49,310 nucleotides of DNA from Catellatospora coxensis (GCF_016862635.1 NZ_BONI01000070.1:1-49310); one strand, 5' to 3'; positions 31,166 through 39,088 are shown, counted from the stretch's first letter. Numbers and translations are program-made. Notes: generated by a model not told the origin, from the letters alone.

Positions 31166-31843
31166 ATGGTTGCCGTACTGGTCATCGAAGACGACGACCG
31201 CATCCGCCTGTCGCTGACGCTGGCGCTCGAGGACGAGGGATACACCGTCTCGGCCGCCGCGACGGCCGAGGAGGGGCTGGTCCGTCAGCGCCGCGAGCCC
31301 GCGGACACGGTGCTCGTGGACCTGATGCTGCCCGGCATCGACGGGTTCGAGTGCATCCGGGAGCTGCGCCGCGCCGACGACGTGCCGATCGTGGTCGTCA
31401 GCGCCCGCGACGACACGCACGACATCGTCGCCGCGCTGGAGGCCGGGGCCGACGACTACGTCGTCAAACCGATCGCGGTCAAGGAGCTCACCGCACGGCT
31501 GCGCGCGCTGCGGCGGCGGGCCCGCGCGGCCACCGCGGCCGGCCCGCGCACCTCCGTGGTCGGTGAGCTGGAGATCCGGCCGCAGGCCGGCGAGGTGCTG
31601 CTGCGCGGCACCCAGCTGGCGCTGACCCGCACCGAGTTCCGGCTGCTGTGCGAGCTGGCCGAGCACGCCGGGCAGGTGCTGTCGCGCCAGCAGCTGCTGG
31701 AGCGGGTGTGGGAGTACGACTTCGGCGACGAGCGGCTCGTCGACGTGCACATCGGACGGCTGCGCCAGAAGGTCGAGGACGACCCGAGCAGCCCGGCCCG
31801 CCTGGTGACCGTCCGCGGCCTCGGCTACAAGCTGCAGCGATGA
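31166..31843 (+). CDS. Response regulator, OmpR/PhoB family (MtrA-like)
   Basis: A 225-residue regulator: receiver with VIEDDDRIR, phosphorylated Asp in TVLVDLMLPGIDG, Ser in VVVSARDDTHD and Lys in DDYVVKPI, then a winged-helix DNA-binding domain (LTRTEFRLLCELAEHAGQVLSRQQLLERVW, VDVHIGRLRQKVEDD, VRGLGYKL). It overlaps the kinase by ATGA. Such regulators bind direct repeats with an 11-base period, as seen upstream of this operon (29288-29303), so autoregulation is likely. Confidence 0.93.
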   Translation: MVAVLVIEDDDRIRLSLTLALEDEGYTVSAAATAEEGLVRQRREPADTVLVDLMLPGIDGFECIRELRRADDVPIVVVSARDDTHDIVAALEAGADDYVVKPIAVKELTARLRALRRRARAATAAGPRTSVVGELEIRPQAGEVLLRGTQLALTRTEFRLLCELAEHAGQVLSRQQLLERVWEYDFGDERLVDVHIGRLRQKVEDDPSSPARLVTVRGLGYKLQR

Positions 31844-33204
31844 TCCGCAGACCGGGGCTGCGCGCGCGGGTGACGGCGGGATTCGCCGTCGGGGCGCTGG
31901 GGGTGTCCACGGTCATGGGCGCGCTGTCCTACCAGCTCACCGAGCGCTTCCTGCTGGCGCAGCGAGAGGACTCGGCGGTACGCGCCGTGGCGCTGGACGC
32001 CGCGATCGTCGCCTCCGGCCTCGACGACGACCGGCCCGACGCGCTGACCGCGCTCAGCGCCCTGAACACCGGCGCGGACCGGCGCGCCTTCCTGCGCCGC
32101 GAGAGCCGCTGGTACTCCGCCCAGGTGGACACCGCCAACACCGCCGCCGAGATCCCCGACGCCCTGGTCCGCCTCGTCGAGCGGGGCGAGCCCGGCATCC
32201 AGCGGGTACGGGTCGACGGCGTGCCCGCCATGGTCATCGCCGTGCCCCTCGACGACGGCACGGCCCTCTACGAGGTCGACTTCATGCGCGAGCTGGACCG
32301 GTCGCTGAAGGTGCTCGCGCTGGTGCTGACCCTGGTCGCGGTGGGCACCACCGGAGCCGGGGCGCTGCTGGGCGCGTACGCGTCTCGCCGGGTGCTGCGC
32401 CCGCTCACCTCGGTCGCCAACGCCGCCAGCGAGATCGCCGCCGGGGACCACAGCGCCCGGCTCGACCCCGCCGCCGAACCCGAGCTGGCCCGGCTGACCA
32501 CCTCGTTCAACCTGATGGTCGACCAGCTCTCGCGGCGCATGGAACGCGATCGCCGGTTCGCCGCCGACGTGAGCCACGAGCTGCGCTCGCCGCTGCAGAC
32601 CCTGTCCGCCGCCGCCAGCGTGCTGGCCCGCCGCCGCGCCCACCTCGACCCGCGTACCGCGACCGCCGCGGCGCTGCTGACCGAGGAGGTCGAGCGCTTC
32701 CAGGACCTGGTGACGGACCTGATCGAGCTGTCCCGCAGCGACCAGGCCGCCGACCGCACCTCCGTCGACGTGCCCGCGCTGGCCCGCCGCCTGTGCCGGG
32801 CCCGCGGCCTGAACGTGAACCTGGTGTCGGTCGCCCAGGGCAGCGACGCGATCTGGCAGGTCGACCGGCGGCGCTTCGAGCAGATCCTGGTCAACCTCAT
32901 TGACAACGCGCAGCGCCACGGCGGCGGCGCGGTCGCGGTGCGCCTGGGCGGCCGCCGCATGCTCGGGTACTACGTCGAGATCGACGACGAGGGCCCAGGG
33001 GTCAGCCCGGCCGACCGGGAGTCGATCTTCGACCGGTTCGTGCGCGGCCGCACCGCCGGAGCCCGCGGCGACAGCGAGGGCACCGGACTCGGACTGTCCC
33101 TGGTCGCGCAGCACGTGCAGGCGCACGGCGGCCGCGTGCACGTCACCGACCGCCCCGGCGGCGGCGCCCGCTTCCGCATCGACCTGCCGAAGGTGGCCCA
33201 GTGA
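31840..33204 (+). CDS. Sensor histidine kinase with HAMP (MtrB-like)
   Basis: A 454-residue membrane kinase. Helix 1 (VTAGFAVGALGVSTVMGALSY), an extracytoplasmic sensor domain of about 120 residues, helix 2 (VLALVLTLVAVGTTGAGALLGAYAS), HAMP (RRVLRPLTSVANAASEIAAGDHSARLD), HisKA with DVSHELRSPLQTLSAAASVL, and HATPase with N box ILVNLIDNAQRHGGG and G boxes DEGPGV and GTGLGLSL. All catalytic motifs are intact. The ATG overlaps the regulator stop (ATGA), and the stop overlaps the lipoprotein start (GTGA). The order regulator-kinase-GerMN lipoprotein mirrors mtrA-mtrB-lpqB. Confidence 0.92.
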   Translation: MIRRPGLRARVTAGFAVGALGVSTVMGALSYQLTERFLLAQREDSAVRAVALDAAIVASGLDDDRPDALTALSALNTGADRRAFLRRESRWYSAQVDTANTAAEIPDALVRLVERGEPGIQRVRVDGVPAMVIAVPLDDGTALYEVDFMRELDRSLKVLALVLTLVAVGTTGAGALLGAYASRRVLRPLTSVANAASEIAAGDHSARLDPAAEPELARLTTSFNLMVDQLSRRMERDRRFAADVSHELRSPLQTLSAAASVLARRRAHLDPRTATAAALLTEEVERFQDLVTDLIELSRSDQAADRTSVDVPALARRLCRARGLNVNLVSVAQGSDAIWQVDRRRFEQILVNLIDNAQRHGGGAVAVRLGGRRMLGYYVEIDDEGPGVSPADRESIFDRFVRGRTAGARGDSEGTGLGLSLVAQHVQAHGGRVHVTDRPGGGARFRIDLPKVAQ

Positions 33205-33761
33205 CCCGCCGTCTGCTGCCGGCGCTGATGTCGGTGCTGCTCGCCGCCGGGTGCGGTGTGCCGGTCGAGGACCGCCCGCGCGTGATCGAGGTCGGCACGC
33301 CGTCCCGGGTGGCGACCGGCGCGCCCTCGGCGGCCGCGTCCGGGCCCGCCGCCGAGAGCCTGTACCTGATCCGGGACGGCTCGCTGGTCGCGGTGCAGCG
33401 CCGGCTGGCCGCCGAACCCGACCCGCAACGCCTGCTCGGCGACCTGCTGGCCGGGCCGACCGAGGCGGAGCAGGACCGCGGCCTGAGCACCGCGCTCGGC
33501 GGGCGCGACGTGGTCGCGTCGGTGCGGCTGCTCGACGGCGTCGCGTACGTCGAGCTGCCCGCGGGCATCGAGAACACCGGCCGCAACGACGACGTGCTCG
33601 CCTTCGGGCAGATCGTGTGCACGCTGACCAGCCGCCGCGACGTCACCGGGGTGGTGTTCACGCAGCAGGGCGCGCGGATCGGGGTGCCCCTGCCGGACGC
33701 CTCGCTGAGCCAGGACCCGCTGCGCGCCGCCGACTACGCCGCGCTGATCGCCAACGGCTGA
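33201..33761 (+). CDS. Short GerMN-domain lipoprotein (mini-LpqB or CseA-like)
   Basis: A 186-residue predicted lipoprotein: lipobox LLAAGC near residue 18, a Pro/Ala-rich linker, then a GerMN domain (SLYLIRDGSLVAVQRRL, LLGDLLAGPTEAEQDRGLSTAL, VRLLDGVAYVELPAG, AFGQIVCTLTSRRDVTGVVFTQQG). LpqB proteins that follow mtrAB carry GerMN domains plus a long C-terminal beta-propeller; this protein ends after GerMN and so is about a third of the LpqB length. It presumably modulates the kinase sensor domain outside the membrane. The start overlaps the kinase gene by four bases (GTGA). Confidence 0.85.
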   Translation: MTRRLLPALMSVLLAAGCGVPVEDRPRVIEVGTPSRVATGAPSAAASGPAAESLYLIRDGSLVAVQRRLAAEPDPQRLLGDLLAGPTEAEQDRGLSTALGGRDVVASVRLLDGVAYVELPAGIENTGRNDDVLAFGQIVCTLTSRRDVTGVVFTQQGARIGVPLPDASLSQDPLRAADYAALIANG

Positions 33762-33787
33762 GCACCCCGGGCAACTACGCTGCAAGG

Positions 33788-34291
33788 GTGACCGAGTCCG
33801 TGGCGGTGGACCTCGACCGGCACGTCTACGGGGCGGCCGACGCCCCGATGACGCTGGTGGAGTACGGCGACTTCGAGTGCCCGTACTGCGGCGCGGCCGC
33901 GCCGGTGCTGCGCCGCCTGATCGACGAGTCGGACGGCGTGGTGCGGCTGGTCTACCGGCACTTCCCGCTGTTCACGGTGCATCCCTTCGCGCTGACCGCG
34001 GCGCTGGCCGCCGAGGCCTCCGGCGACCGCTTCTGGGAGATGCACGACCTGCTGTTCGCCCACCAGAGCCGGCTCACCGACCCCGACCTGGAGAACTACG
34101 CGCAGATGCTCGGCCTGGACTCGGTGACCGGCGAATCCGCCCAGCCGCACCGGCCCGCCGTCGAGGCCGACTACCGCTCCGGCGTCACGGCCGGCGTACG
34201 CGGCACCCCCACCCTCTTCGCCGACGGCAACCTCTACCAGGGCAAAGTCGAACTCGGCGCCCTCCGCAGCTCCCTCGGCCTCCGCCGCTGA
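33788..34291 (+). CDS. DsbA/thioredoxin_4-family oxidoreductase, cytosolic
   Basis: A 167-residue protein with the FECPYCG redox site (Cys31, Cys34), FWEMHDLLFAHQ in the helical insert, and cis-Pro in GVRGTPTLFADG. It has no signal peptide, unlike true DsbA. The opening DLDRHVYGAADAPMTLVEYGDFECPYC is very like the C-terminal thioredoxin-like domain of many actinobacterial NhaA antiporters, and nhaA is the convergent neighbour here. GTG at 33788 has TACGCT 6 bases before it (leaderless type). Longer upstream frames overlap the lipoprotein gene and are rejected. Confidence 0.85.
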   Translation: MTESVAVDLDRHVYGAADAPMTLVEYGDFECPYCGAAAPVLRRLIDESDGVVRLVYRHFPLFTVHPFALTAALAAEASGDRFWEMHDLLFAHQSRLTDPDLENYAQMLGLDSVTGESAQPHRPAVEADYRSGVTAGVRGTPTLFADGNLYQGKVELGALRSSLGLRR

Positions 34292-34298
34292 CCCCCCA

Positions 34299-34356
34299 AA
34301 CGAAGGAAGGGCACCTTCTACACTGACGTCCGTTAACAAGGTGCCCTTCCTTCGTT
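34299..34356. repeat. Long palindromic repeat D (AAGGAAGGGCACCTT)
   Basis: Perfect 19-base arms (34299-34317 and 34338-34356, AACGAAGGAAGGGCACCTT and its complement) with a 20-base loop containing CTGACGTCCGTTAAC. It lies exactly between the convergent dsbA-like gene (ends 34291) and nhaA (ends 34376), so it probably acts as a bidirectional terminator. The window's left edge (76-93) has a half copy. Confidence 0.85.
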
Positions 34357-34375
34357 CCCGTGCGGCAGCGGCGGG

Positions 34376-35782
34376 TCAGCGTTCGTTGAGGGTGGGGTCG
34401 CGCCAGGGGCCGGTGGGGAGTTCGGGCATGCCCTCGGAGTCGTCGACGGTGCACAGGGGCAGGCGCTCGCCGAGGCAGCGCAGGGCGACCGAGCCGAGCA
34501 CGGCCGCCAGCAGCGAGCCGGCCAGTACGCCGATCTTGGCTTCGGCCTGCAGGAGCGGGTCCCTGAAGGCCAGGTCGGCGATGAACAGCGAGATGGTGAA
34601 GCCGATGCCGGCCAGCACCGCGCCGCCGATCAGGTGCCCGTAGCGCACCCGGCCGGGCAGCTCGCCCCAGCCGGTGCGCAGCGCCAGCGCCGCGCCGAGG
34701 CTGATGCCGATGGTCTTGCCCGCGACCAGCGCCACGACGATGCCGATGGTCACCGGTGAGGTGGCCGCCCGGCGCAGCGTCTCGGCGTCCAGCCGTACGC
34801 CCGCGTTGGCCAATCCGAACACCGGGATCACCAGGAACGCGCTGACCGGGTGCAGCGCGTCCTGCAGCCGGTCGTTGGGCGGCACGGTGGCCCGCGCCGC
34901 GGCGGCCGCGAGCCGGGCCCGGACGGCGTCGGCGCGCTCGATCACCGCCCGGCCGTAGAAGCGCAGCCGGTCGACCTGCTCCGGCTCCACCGGCGTGGCC
35001 GGCACGAGCAGCCCGACGATCACCCCGGCGAGCGTCGGGTGCAGGCCGGAGGCGAACACGGCCACCCACAGCAGCAGGCCGACCACGACGTACGCCTGCA
35101 ACTGCCAGACCCGCGCCCAGCGCAGGCCGATCAGCACCAGGGTCAGCGCCAGCACCGCCACCAGCGCGGGCGCCGAGATCCCGCCACTGTAGAAGATCGC
35201 CATGACCAGGATGGCGCCGATGTCGTCGGCGATGGCCAGGGTCAGCAGGAACAGCCGCAGCTGGTCGGGGCAGCGCGGCCCGAACAGGGCGAGGATGCCG
35301 ACCAGGAACGCCGTGTCGGTCGAGATCGGAATGCCCCAGCCGTGCAGGGCCGGGGGCGACGGGTTGAACGCCAGGTAGATCAGCGCGGGCAGGATCAGGC
35401 CGCCGAGCGCGCCGAGCACCGGCACCAGCACCGCCCGGGGGCGGCGCAGCTCCCCGACGGTCAGCTCGCGGCTGATCTCCAGGCCGACGGTGAGGAAGAA
35501 CAGCGCCATCGCCAGGTCGTTGACCCAGTGCCGCAGGTCGAGGTCGATCCCGACGTCGCCGATCCGGACCGAGGCCTCGGTGTGCCAGAACTCCTCGTAC
35601 CCGCCGCCGGGCAGGTTGGCCCAGATCAGCGCCAGCACCGTCGCGATGAGCAGCAGCAGGCCGCCGCCGGCCTCGGTGGCCAGGAAGCGCTGCAGCGGGT
35701 ACGACACGTGCGGCACCGGGATGTGCACCCGCGGCCGGGGACCGGGCCGGGGCGGCCGCGGCTCGGTGTTCTGCGCGCTCAC
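34376..35782 (-). CDS. nhaA: Na+/H+ antiporter NhaA
   Basis: A 468-residue inner-membrane antiporter with about twelve helices. Family motifs: EISREL near residue 103, STDTAFLVGILALFG (Asp156, equivalent to the Asp133 region) and the essential Asp pair in TLAIADDIGAI (Asp186, Asp187); the C-terminal GFTISLFIADLAF is also typical. It exports Na+ in exchange for protons for pH and salt homeostasis. The N-terminus has a Pro-rich cytosolic extension, and the C-terminus ends with a short tail without the fused thioredoxin domain found in some relatives; that domain is encoded by the convergent neighbour. GTG at 35782 is used. Confidence 0.95.
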   Translation of the reverse strand: MSAQNTEPRPPRPGPRPRVHIPVPHVSYPLQRFLATEAGGGLLLLIATVLALIWANLPGGGYEEFWHTEASVRIGDVGIDLDLRHWVNDLAMALFFLTVGLEISRELTVGELRRPRAVLVPVLGALGGLILPALIYLAFNPSPPALHGWGIPISTDTAFLVGILALFGPRCPDQLRLFLLTLAIADDIGAILVMAIFYSGGISAPALVAVLALTLVLIGLRWARVWQLQAYVVVGLLLWVAVFASGLHPTLAGVIVGLLVPATPVEPEQVDRLRFYGRAVIERADAVRARLAAAAARATVPPNDRLQDALHPVSAFLVIPVFGLANAGVRLDAETLRRAATSPVTIGIVVALVAGKTIGISLGAALALRTGWGELPGRVRYGHLIGGAVLAGIGFTISLFIADLAFRDPLLQAEAKIGVLAGSLLAAVLGSVALRCLGERLPLCTVDDSEGMPELPTGPWRDPTLNER

Positions 35783-35874
35783 CGCGCCCCATCCGCGTGT
35801 TTTGTCACGCTTCCCATGATCCCGCGCACCGACGCCGCACCCGGGCCGTTTCGCGGACCCGGATCAAGGTCACT

Positions 35875-35935
35875 CGACTTGCCAGACACATGGGCGAATG
35901 CGGGCTCAAGATACGCACGGGTGCCTGGCAAGTCG
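35875..35935. repeat. Palindromic repeat E (CGACTTGCCAG)
   Basis: CGACTTGCCAGACAC (35875-35889) and GTGCCTGGCAAGTCG (35921-35935) are 15-base arms with one mismatch, 31 bases apart. GATCAAGG occurs on both sides outside the arms as a direct repeat (about 35862 and 35939). It lies between ggt (upstream, ends 35988) and nhaA (starts 35782) and looks like a dispersed intergenic element or ggt terminator. Confidence 0.6.
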
Positions 35936-35987
35936 GACGATCAAGGGGCCCGCGCGGGGTGGTGGTCGCCCCGCGCGGGTCGAGCGG

Positions 35988-37802
35988 TCAGGACACCGGG
36001 ACGGGCCAGACGACGCCGGCGGAGCCGCCGCCACGGCGGACGGGTTCGGCGGCGGCGAGCATGCGGCCGTGGCTCAGGAACTCGATGCCGGTCGCGGCGC
36101 CGATCTCCGGGCTGGCCGCGAACGTATGGCCGAGCGCGGTCAGGCCGGGGATCTCCGGGGCGAAGTCGGCCTCGGCCAGCACCGCCGCCGTGTTGCGCTG
36201 GGTGGCACGGGCGGCGGCGACCGCCTCCGGCAGGGTCATACCCAGGTCGAGGCGGTTGACCAGGATCTGCAGCACGGTCGTGATGATCGTCGAGCCGCCG
36301 GGGGTGCCGACCGCCAGGAACGGCCGGCCGTCGGCCAGCACGATCGTCGGCGCCATCGAGCTGCGCGGGCGCTTGCCGGGGCCGGGCAGGTTCGGGTCGG
36401 GCGCGCCGCCCTGGGTCGGGGTGAAGTTGAAGTCGGTCATCTCGTTGTTGAGCAGGAAGCCCCGGCCCGGCACGACCATGCCGTTGCCGCCGGTCTGCTC
36501 GATGGTCAGCGTGTACTCGACCACGTTGCCCCAGCGATCGGCCACGGTCAGGTTGGTCGTGGACTGGCCCTCGGTCACCGCGGGACTCGGCGCGGCCGCC
36601 GCGCAGCCGCCGTACGACCCGTCGGGCTCACCCGGCGCGACCGGCTTGGCCAGCGCCTGCGCCGGGTTGATCAGGCAGGCCCGCTCCTTGGCGAACCCGT
36701 CGGAGAGCAGCTGCTCCAGCAGCGGGCGCGGGGTGAGGTCGCCGACGAAGCGGTTGCGGTCGGCGAACGCGAGCGCGGACGACTCCAGGTAGTGGTGCAG
36801 CGCCCCGGTGCGGGTGAGCGCGCTCAGGTCGGTCTGCTCCAGGATGTTGAGCGCCTCGCCGACGGCCTGGCCGCCGCTGGACGGGTTCGGCATGCCGTAC
36901 ACGTCGTAGCCGCGGTAGGACACCCGGGTCGGCTGCGGCGTACGCACCTGGTAGGCGGCCAGGTCGGACAGTGCCATGGTGCCGGGGCGGATCGGGAACG
37001 CCCAGGTGCCGATCGGCACGTCGGCGACCGGCGGGTGCTGCACGGTGTCGACGATGTCGCGGGCGATCGCGCCCCGGTAGAACACGCCGGTGCCGTGCCG
37101 CGCGATCTGGCGGTACGTGTCGGCCAGGTCCGGGTTGCGGAACACCGTGCCCGCCTCGGGCGGCAGCCCGCCCGGCAGGTACAGCGCGCTCGTGGACGAG
37201 AACTGCCCGAACGCGGCCGCGTTGTCGCTGATCTGGGTGCGGAACGTGTTGTCGACGACGAACCCGCGGTCGGCGACCTTCGCCGCCGGGCGCAGCGCGT
37301 CGGCCAGGTCGGTCGTCCCCCACTTGCGCAGCGCCTTGTCCCAGGTGGCCAGTGTGCCGGGCACGCCCGCGGCGATGCCGCTGACCCGGGCCTCCTGGAA
37401 CGCGTACGGCAGGCCGGTCGCCGGGTCGACGAACGCGGTCTCCCCCATCGACATCGGCGCGGCCTCCCGGCCGTCGACGGTGTACACCCGCCGGTCCTTG
37501 GCGCTGTAGTAGACCAGGAAGCCGCCGCCGCCGATACCGGCCGAGAACGGCTCCGTGACGCCCAGCGTCGCCGCCGCCGCGATCGCCGCGTCGACGGCGT
37601 TGCCGCCCTTGCGCAGCACCTCCAGGCCGACCTTGGTCGCGTCGAGGTCGACGGTCGCGACCGCGCCGCCGTAGCCCGTCGCCACCGGGACCTTGTCCAG
37701 GTCAGGTGGCCTCGGGCTCGCCTGGACGGGCCCGGCGGCGGCGGTCGACGCCAGGGTCGCGACGGCGATGCCGGCGAGCGCACGGCGGTGGCGCAGTCTC
37801 AT
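35988..37802 (-). CDS. ggt: Gamma-glutamyltransferase, exported
   Basis: A 604-residue precursor. Signal peptide (about 1-28, ending VQA-SPRPP), then the Ggt large-subunit region (GYGGAVATVDLDATKVGLEVLRKGGNAVDAAIAAAATLGV, GIGGGGFLVYY) and the small subunit starting at the catalytic Thr in EGQSTTNLTVADRWGNVV; NEMTDF and the PRSSMAPTIV / TPGGSTI motifs complete the site. Ggt self-cleaves before that Thr and transfers or hydrolyses the gamma-glutamyl group of glutathione or similar peptides outside the cytoplasm. AGGAGGAA lies 5 bases before the ATG at 37802. The final residue stretch is Gly-rich and otherwise unremarkable. Confidence 0.94.
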   Translation of the reverse strand: MRLRHRRALAGIAVATLASTAAAGPVQASPRPPDLDKVPVATGYGGAVATVDLDATKVGLEVLRKGGNAVDAAIAAAATLGVTEPFSAGIGGGGFLVYYSAKDRRVYTVDGREAAPMSMGETAFVDPATGLPYAFQEARVSGIAAGVPGTLATWDKALRKWGTTDLADALRPAAKVADRGFVVDNTFRTQISDNAAAFGQFSSTSALYLPGGLPPEAGTVFRNPDLADTYRQIARHGTGVFYRGAIARDIVDTVQHPPVADVPIGTWAFPIRPGTMALSDLAAYQVRTPQPTRVSYRGYDVYGMPNPSSGGQAVGEALNILEQTDLSALTRTGALHHYLESSALAFADRNRFVGDLTPRPLLEQLLSDGFAKERACLINPAQALAKPVAPGEPDGSYGGCAAAAPSPAVTEGQSTTNLTVADRWGNVVEYTLTIEQTGGNGMVVPGRGFLLNNEMTDFNFTPTQGGAPDPNLPGPGKRPRSSMAPTIVLADGRPFLAVGTPGGSTIITTVLQILVNRLDLGMTLPEAVAAARATQRNTAAVLAEADFAPEIPGLTALGHTFAASPEIGAATGIEFLSHGRMLAAAEPVRRGGGSAGVVWPVPVS

Positions 37803-37879
37803 GGACTTCCTCCTGGATCGGATCAGGTCGATGTCTTCACCGTATGCCGGATGGCCGCCGCGCGCACGCCGAGTCGTGG

Positions 37880-38377
37880 TCAGAACCGCCGCGTGAACGG
37901 TTCCGGTTTGCGCATACGCACCAGCAGGAGCAGTGGCAACAGGACATACGGAAGGTTGAACGACAGGAACTTGACCGGGTTGGGGGTCTGCCACTGCGGC
38001 TCGCCGAAGAACTCCACACCGAACACGATGATCCCGGTGATCGTCGAGATCATCGTCGCGTAGATCACCGCGGGGAGCTGGATCCAGTTGCGGCCGCGGA
38101 TCAGGGCGTACACCAGTACCAGATAGAAAGGCATGTAGACCAGGGCGGACAGGCCGGTGACGATGCGCATCCACACCGGCGGGTGCATGAACAGCGGGTC
38201 GGTGTCGTGGGCGTACCAGTAGTTCGAGTTGAGGATGACGTTGTCCGACGGCTCGCTGAAGTCGAAGCCCAGCGTCGGCATCAGGTCGGCGATCAGCGAC
38301 GTGATCGTGAAGACGCTGAACACGACCGCGAAGAAGATGTCGATCCGGCGTTCGCGCAGGGGCAGGTTGGCGCTCAT
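37880..38377 (-). CDS. Four-helix membrane protein, EXPERA/emopamil-binding-like
   Basis: A 165-residue protein with four membrane helices (FFAVVFSVFTITSLIADLMP, WMRIVTGLSALVYMPFYLVLVYAL, QLPAVIYATMISTITGIIVFGVEFFGEP, FNLPYVLLPLLLLVRM) and acidic residues inside helices, which fits the EXPERA domain of EBP/TMEM97-type sterol-isomerase-fold proteins. The actual activity in bacteria is unknown. The ATG at 38377 has GAGGA 7 bases upstream. It is preceded by a strong dyad at 38401-38436. Confidence 0.7.
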   Translation of the reverse strand: MSANLPLRERRIDIFFAVVFSVFTITSLIADLMPTLGFDFSEPSDNVILNSNYWYAHDTDPLFMHPPVWMRIVTGLSALVYMPFYLVLVYALIRGRNWIQLPAVIYATMISTITGIIVFGVEFFGEPQWQTPNPVKFLSFNLPYVLLPLLLLVRMRKPEPFTRRF

Positions 38378-38400
38378 GGGGTGTCCTCACTCGGTGCGAG

Positions 38401-38436
38401 GTGATCGATTGGCAGGCAATGTACTGCCTCGATCAC
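38401..38436. promoter_or_regulatory. Two-tier dyad before the EXPERA-like gene
   Basis: GTGATCGA (38401-38408) pairs with TCGATCAC (38429-38436), and the inner GGCAG (38411-38415) pairs with CTGCC (38424-38428). The inner part, GGCAG-N8-CTGCC, has the look of a TetR-family operator; the whole could instead be the terminator of the tyrosine phosphatase gene ending at 38455. Confidence 0.45.
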
Positions 38437-38454
38437 CCGCGCGACACCCTGCGA

Positions 38455-38886
38455 TCAGCTCGCGCCGAACCCCGCCACGAACCGCCGCTGCCAGGGCGTC
38501 TCGACAGCCCGCGGGTGGTAGCCGGCGCGCACGTAGGCGACGGCGCGGTCGGCGGGCACCCCGTCGAGCACCGCGAGGCAGGCCAGCGCGGTGCCGGTGC
38601 GCCCGATCCCGCCACCGCAGGCCACCTCGACCCGCTCGTCCCCGGCCCGGTTCAGCGCCTCGACCAGTGCGTCCCGGAAGCCCGCCCGGTCGGCGGGCAG
38701 CCAGAAGTCGCGCCAGCGCACCCACCGCGCCGCCCACGGCGTCTCGGGCGGCGGCTCGCCGAGCAGGTACAACGCGAACTCCGGAACCGGGCCGCCGGGC
38801 AGCTGGCGGCGCAACCCGCGGCCGCGCACCAACCGGCCGGAAGGCAGCCGAAGCACCCCCGACCGGTCCTGCTCCCATGTCACCAC
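38455..38886 (-). CDS. Small protein-tyrosine/dual-specificity phosphatase
   Basis: A 143-residue cytosolic phosphatase fold. The signature loop VACGGGIGRTGT provides the nucleophile Cys90 and the phosphate-binding Arg96 (C-x5-R), and WVRWRDFWLP contains a candidate general-acid Asp60. A DSP-like helix ALACLAVLDGVPADRAVAYVRAGYHPRAVETPWQRRFV follows. The substrate is not known. GTG at 38886 (or 38883) has no SD but has TACGGT 6 bases before it, the leaderless pattern. Much longer frames reaching into the palindrome at 39019-39088 are rejected. Confidence 0.8.
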   Translation of the reverse strand: MVTWEQDRSGVLRLPSGRLVRGRGLRRQLPGGPVPEFALYLLGEPPPETPWAARWVRWRDFWLPADRAGFRDALVEALNRAGDERVEVACGGGIGRTGTALACLAVLDGVPADRAVAYVRAGYHPRAVETPWQRRFVAGFGAS

Positions 38887-39018
38887 GGCGCGACCGTAAC
38901 AGTCCTTCGGAAGCCGTCGGCACCGTCGCAGACGGCTGGGGCGACTCCACGCGACTCGGGCTGGAGTCCGATGCCGCAGCACCGGTCGCGGACGCCGCAC
39001 GGCAAGCATCGCGCTCAA

Positions 39019-39088
39019 CGATGATCCGTTTTTGTGGACGCCTGACGTCGTTATAGGCACACCCAGCGTCCACAAAAACGGATCATCG
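39019..39088. repeat. Long palindromic repeat C (23-bp perfect arms)
   Basis: Perfect 23-base arms at 39019-39041 and 39066-39088 (arm begins CGATGATCCGTTTTTG and ends TGGACGC), loop of 24 bases starting CTGACGTCGTTATAG. The loop shares CTGACGTC-GTTA with the loop of repeat D although the arms differ completely. It lies in the 301-base gap between two minus-strand genes (38887-39187), which otherwise shows only the leaderless -10 of the phosphatase gene. Confidence 0.85.

Noticed and set aside
33762-33787. DsbA-like gene starting far upstream at 32900
   Set aside because: That frame overlaps the kinase and lipoprotein genes; the redox domain begins only after the GTG at 33788.
12523-39088. 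Palindromic repeats as a dispersed CRISPR-like or att-site system
   Set aside because: Copies are single, differ in arms and are not next to tRNA or integrase genes; a REP/terminator role fits better.
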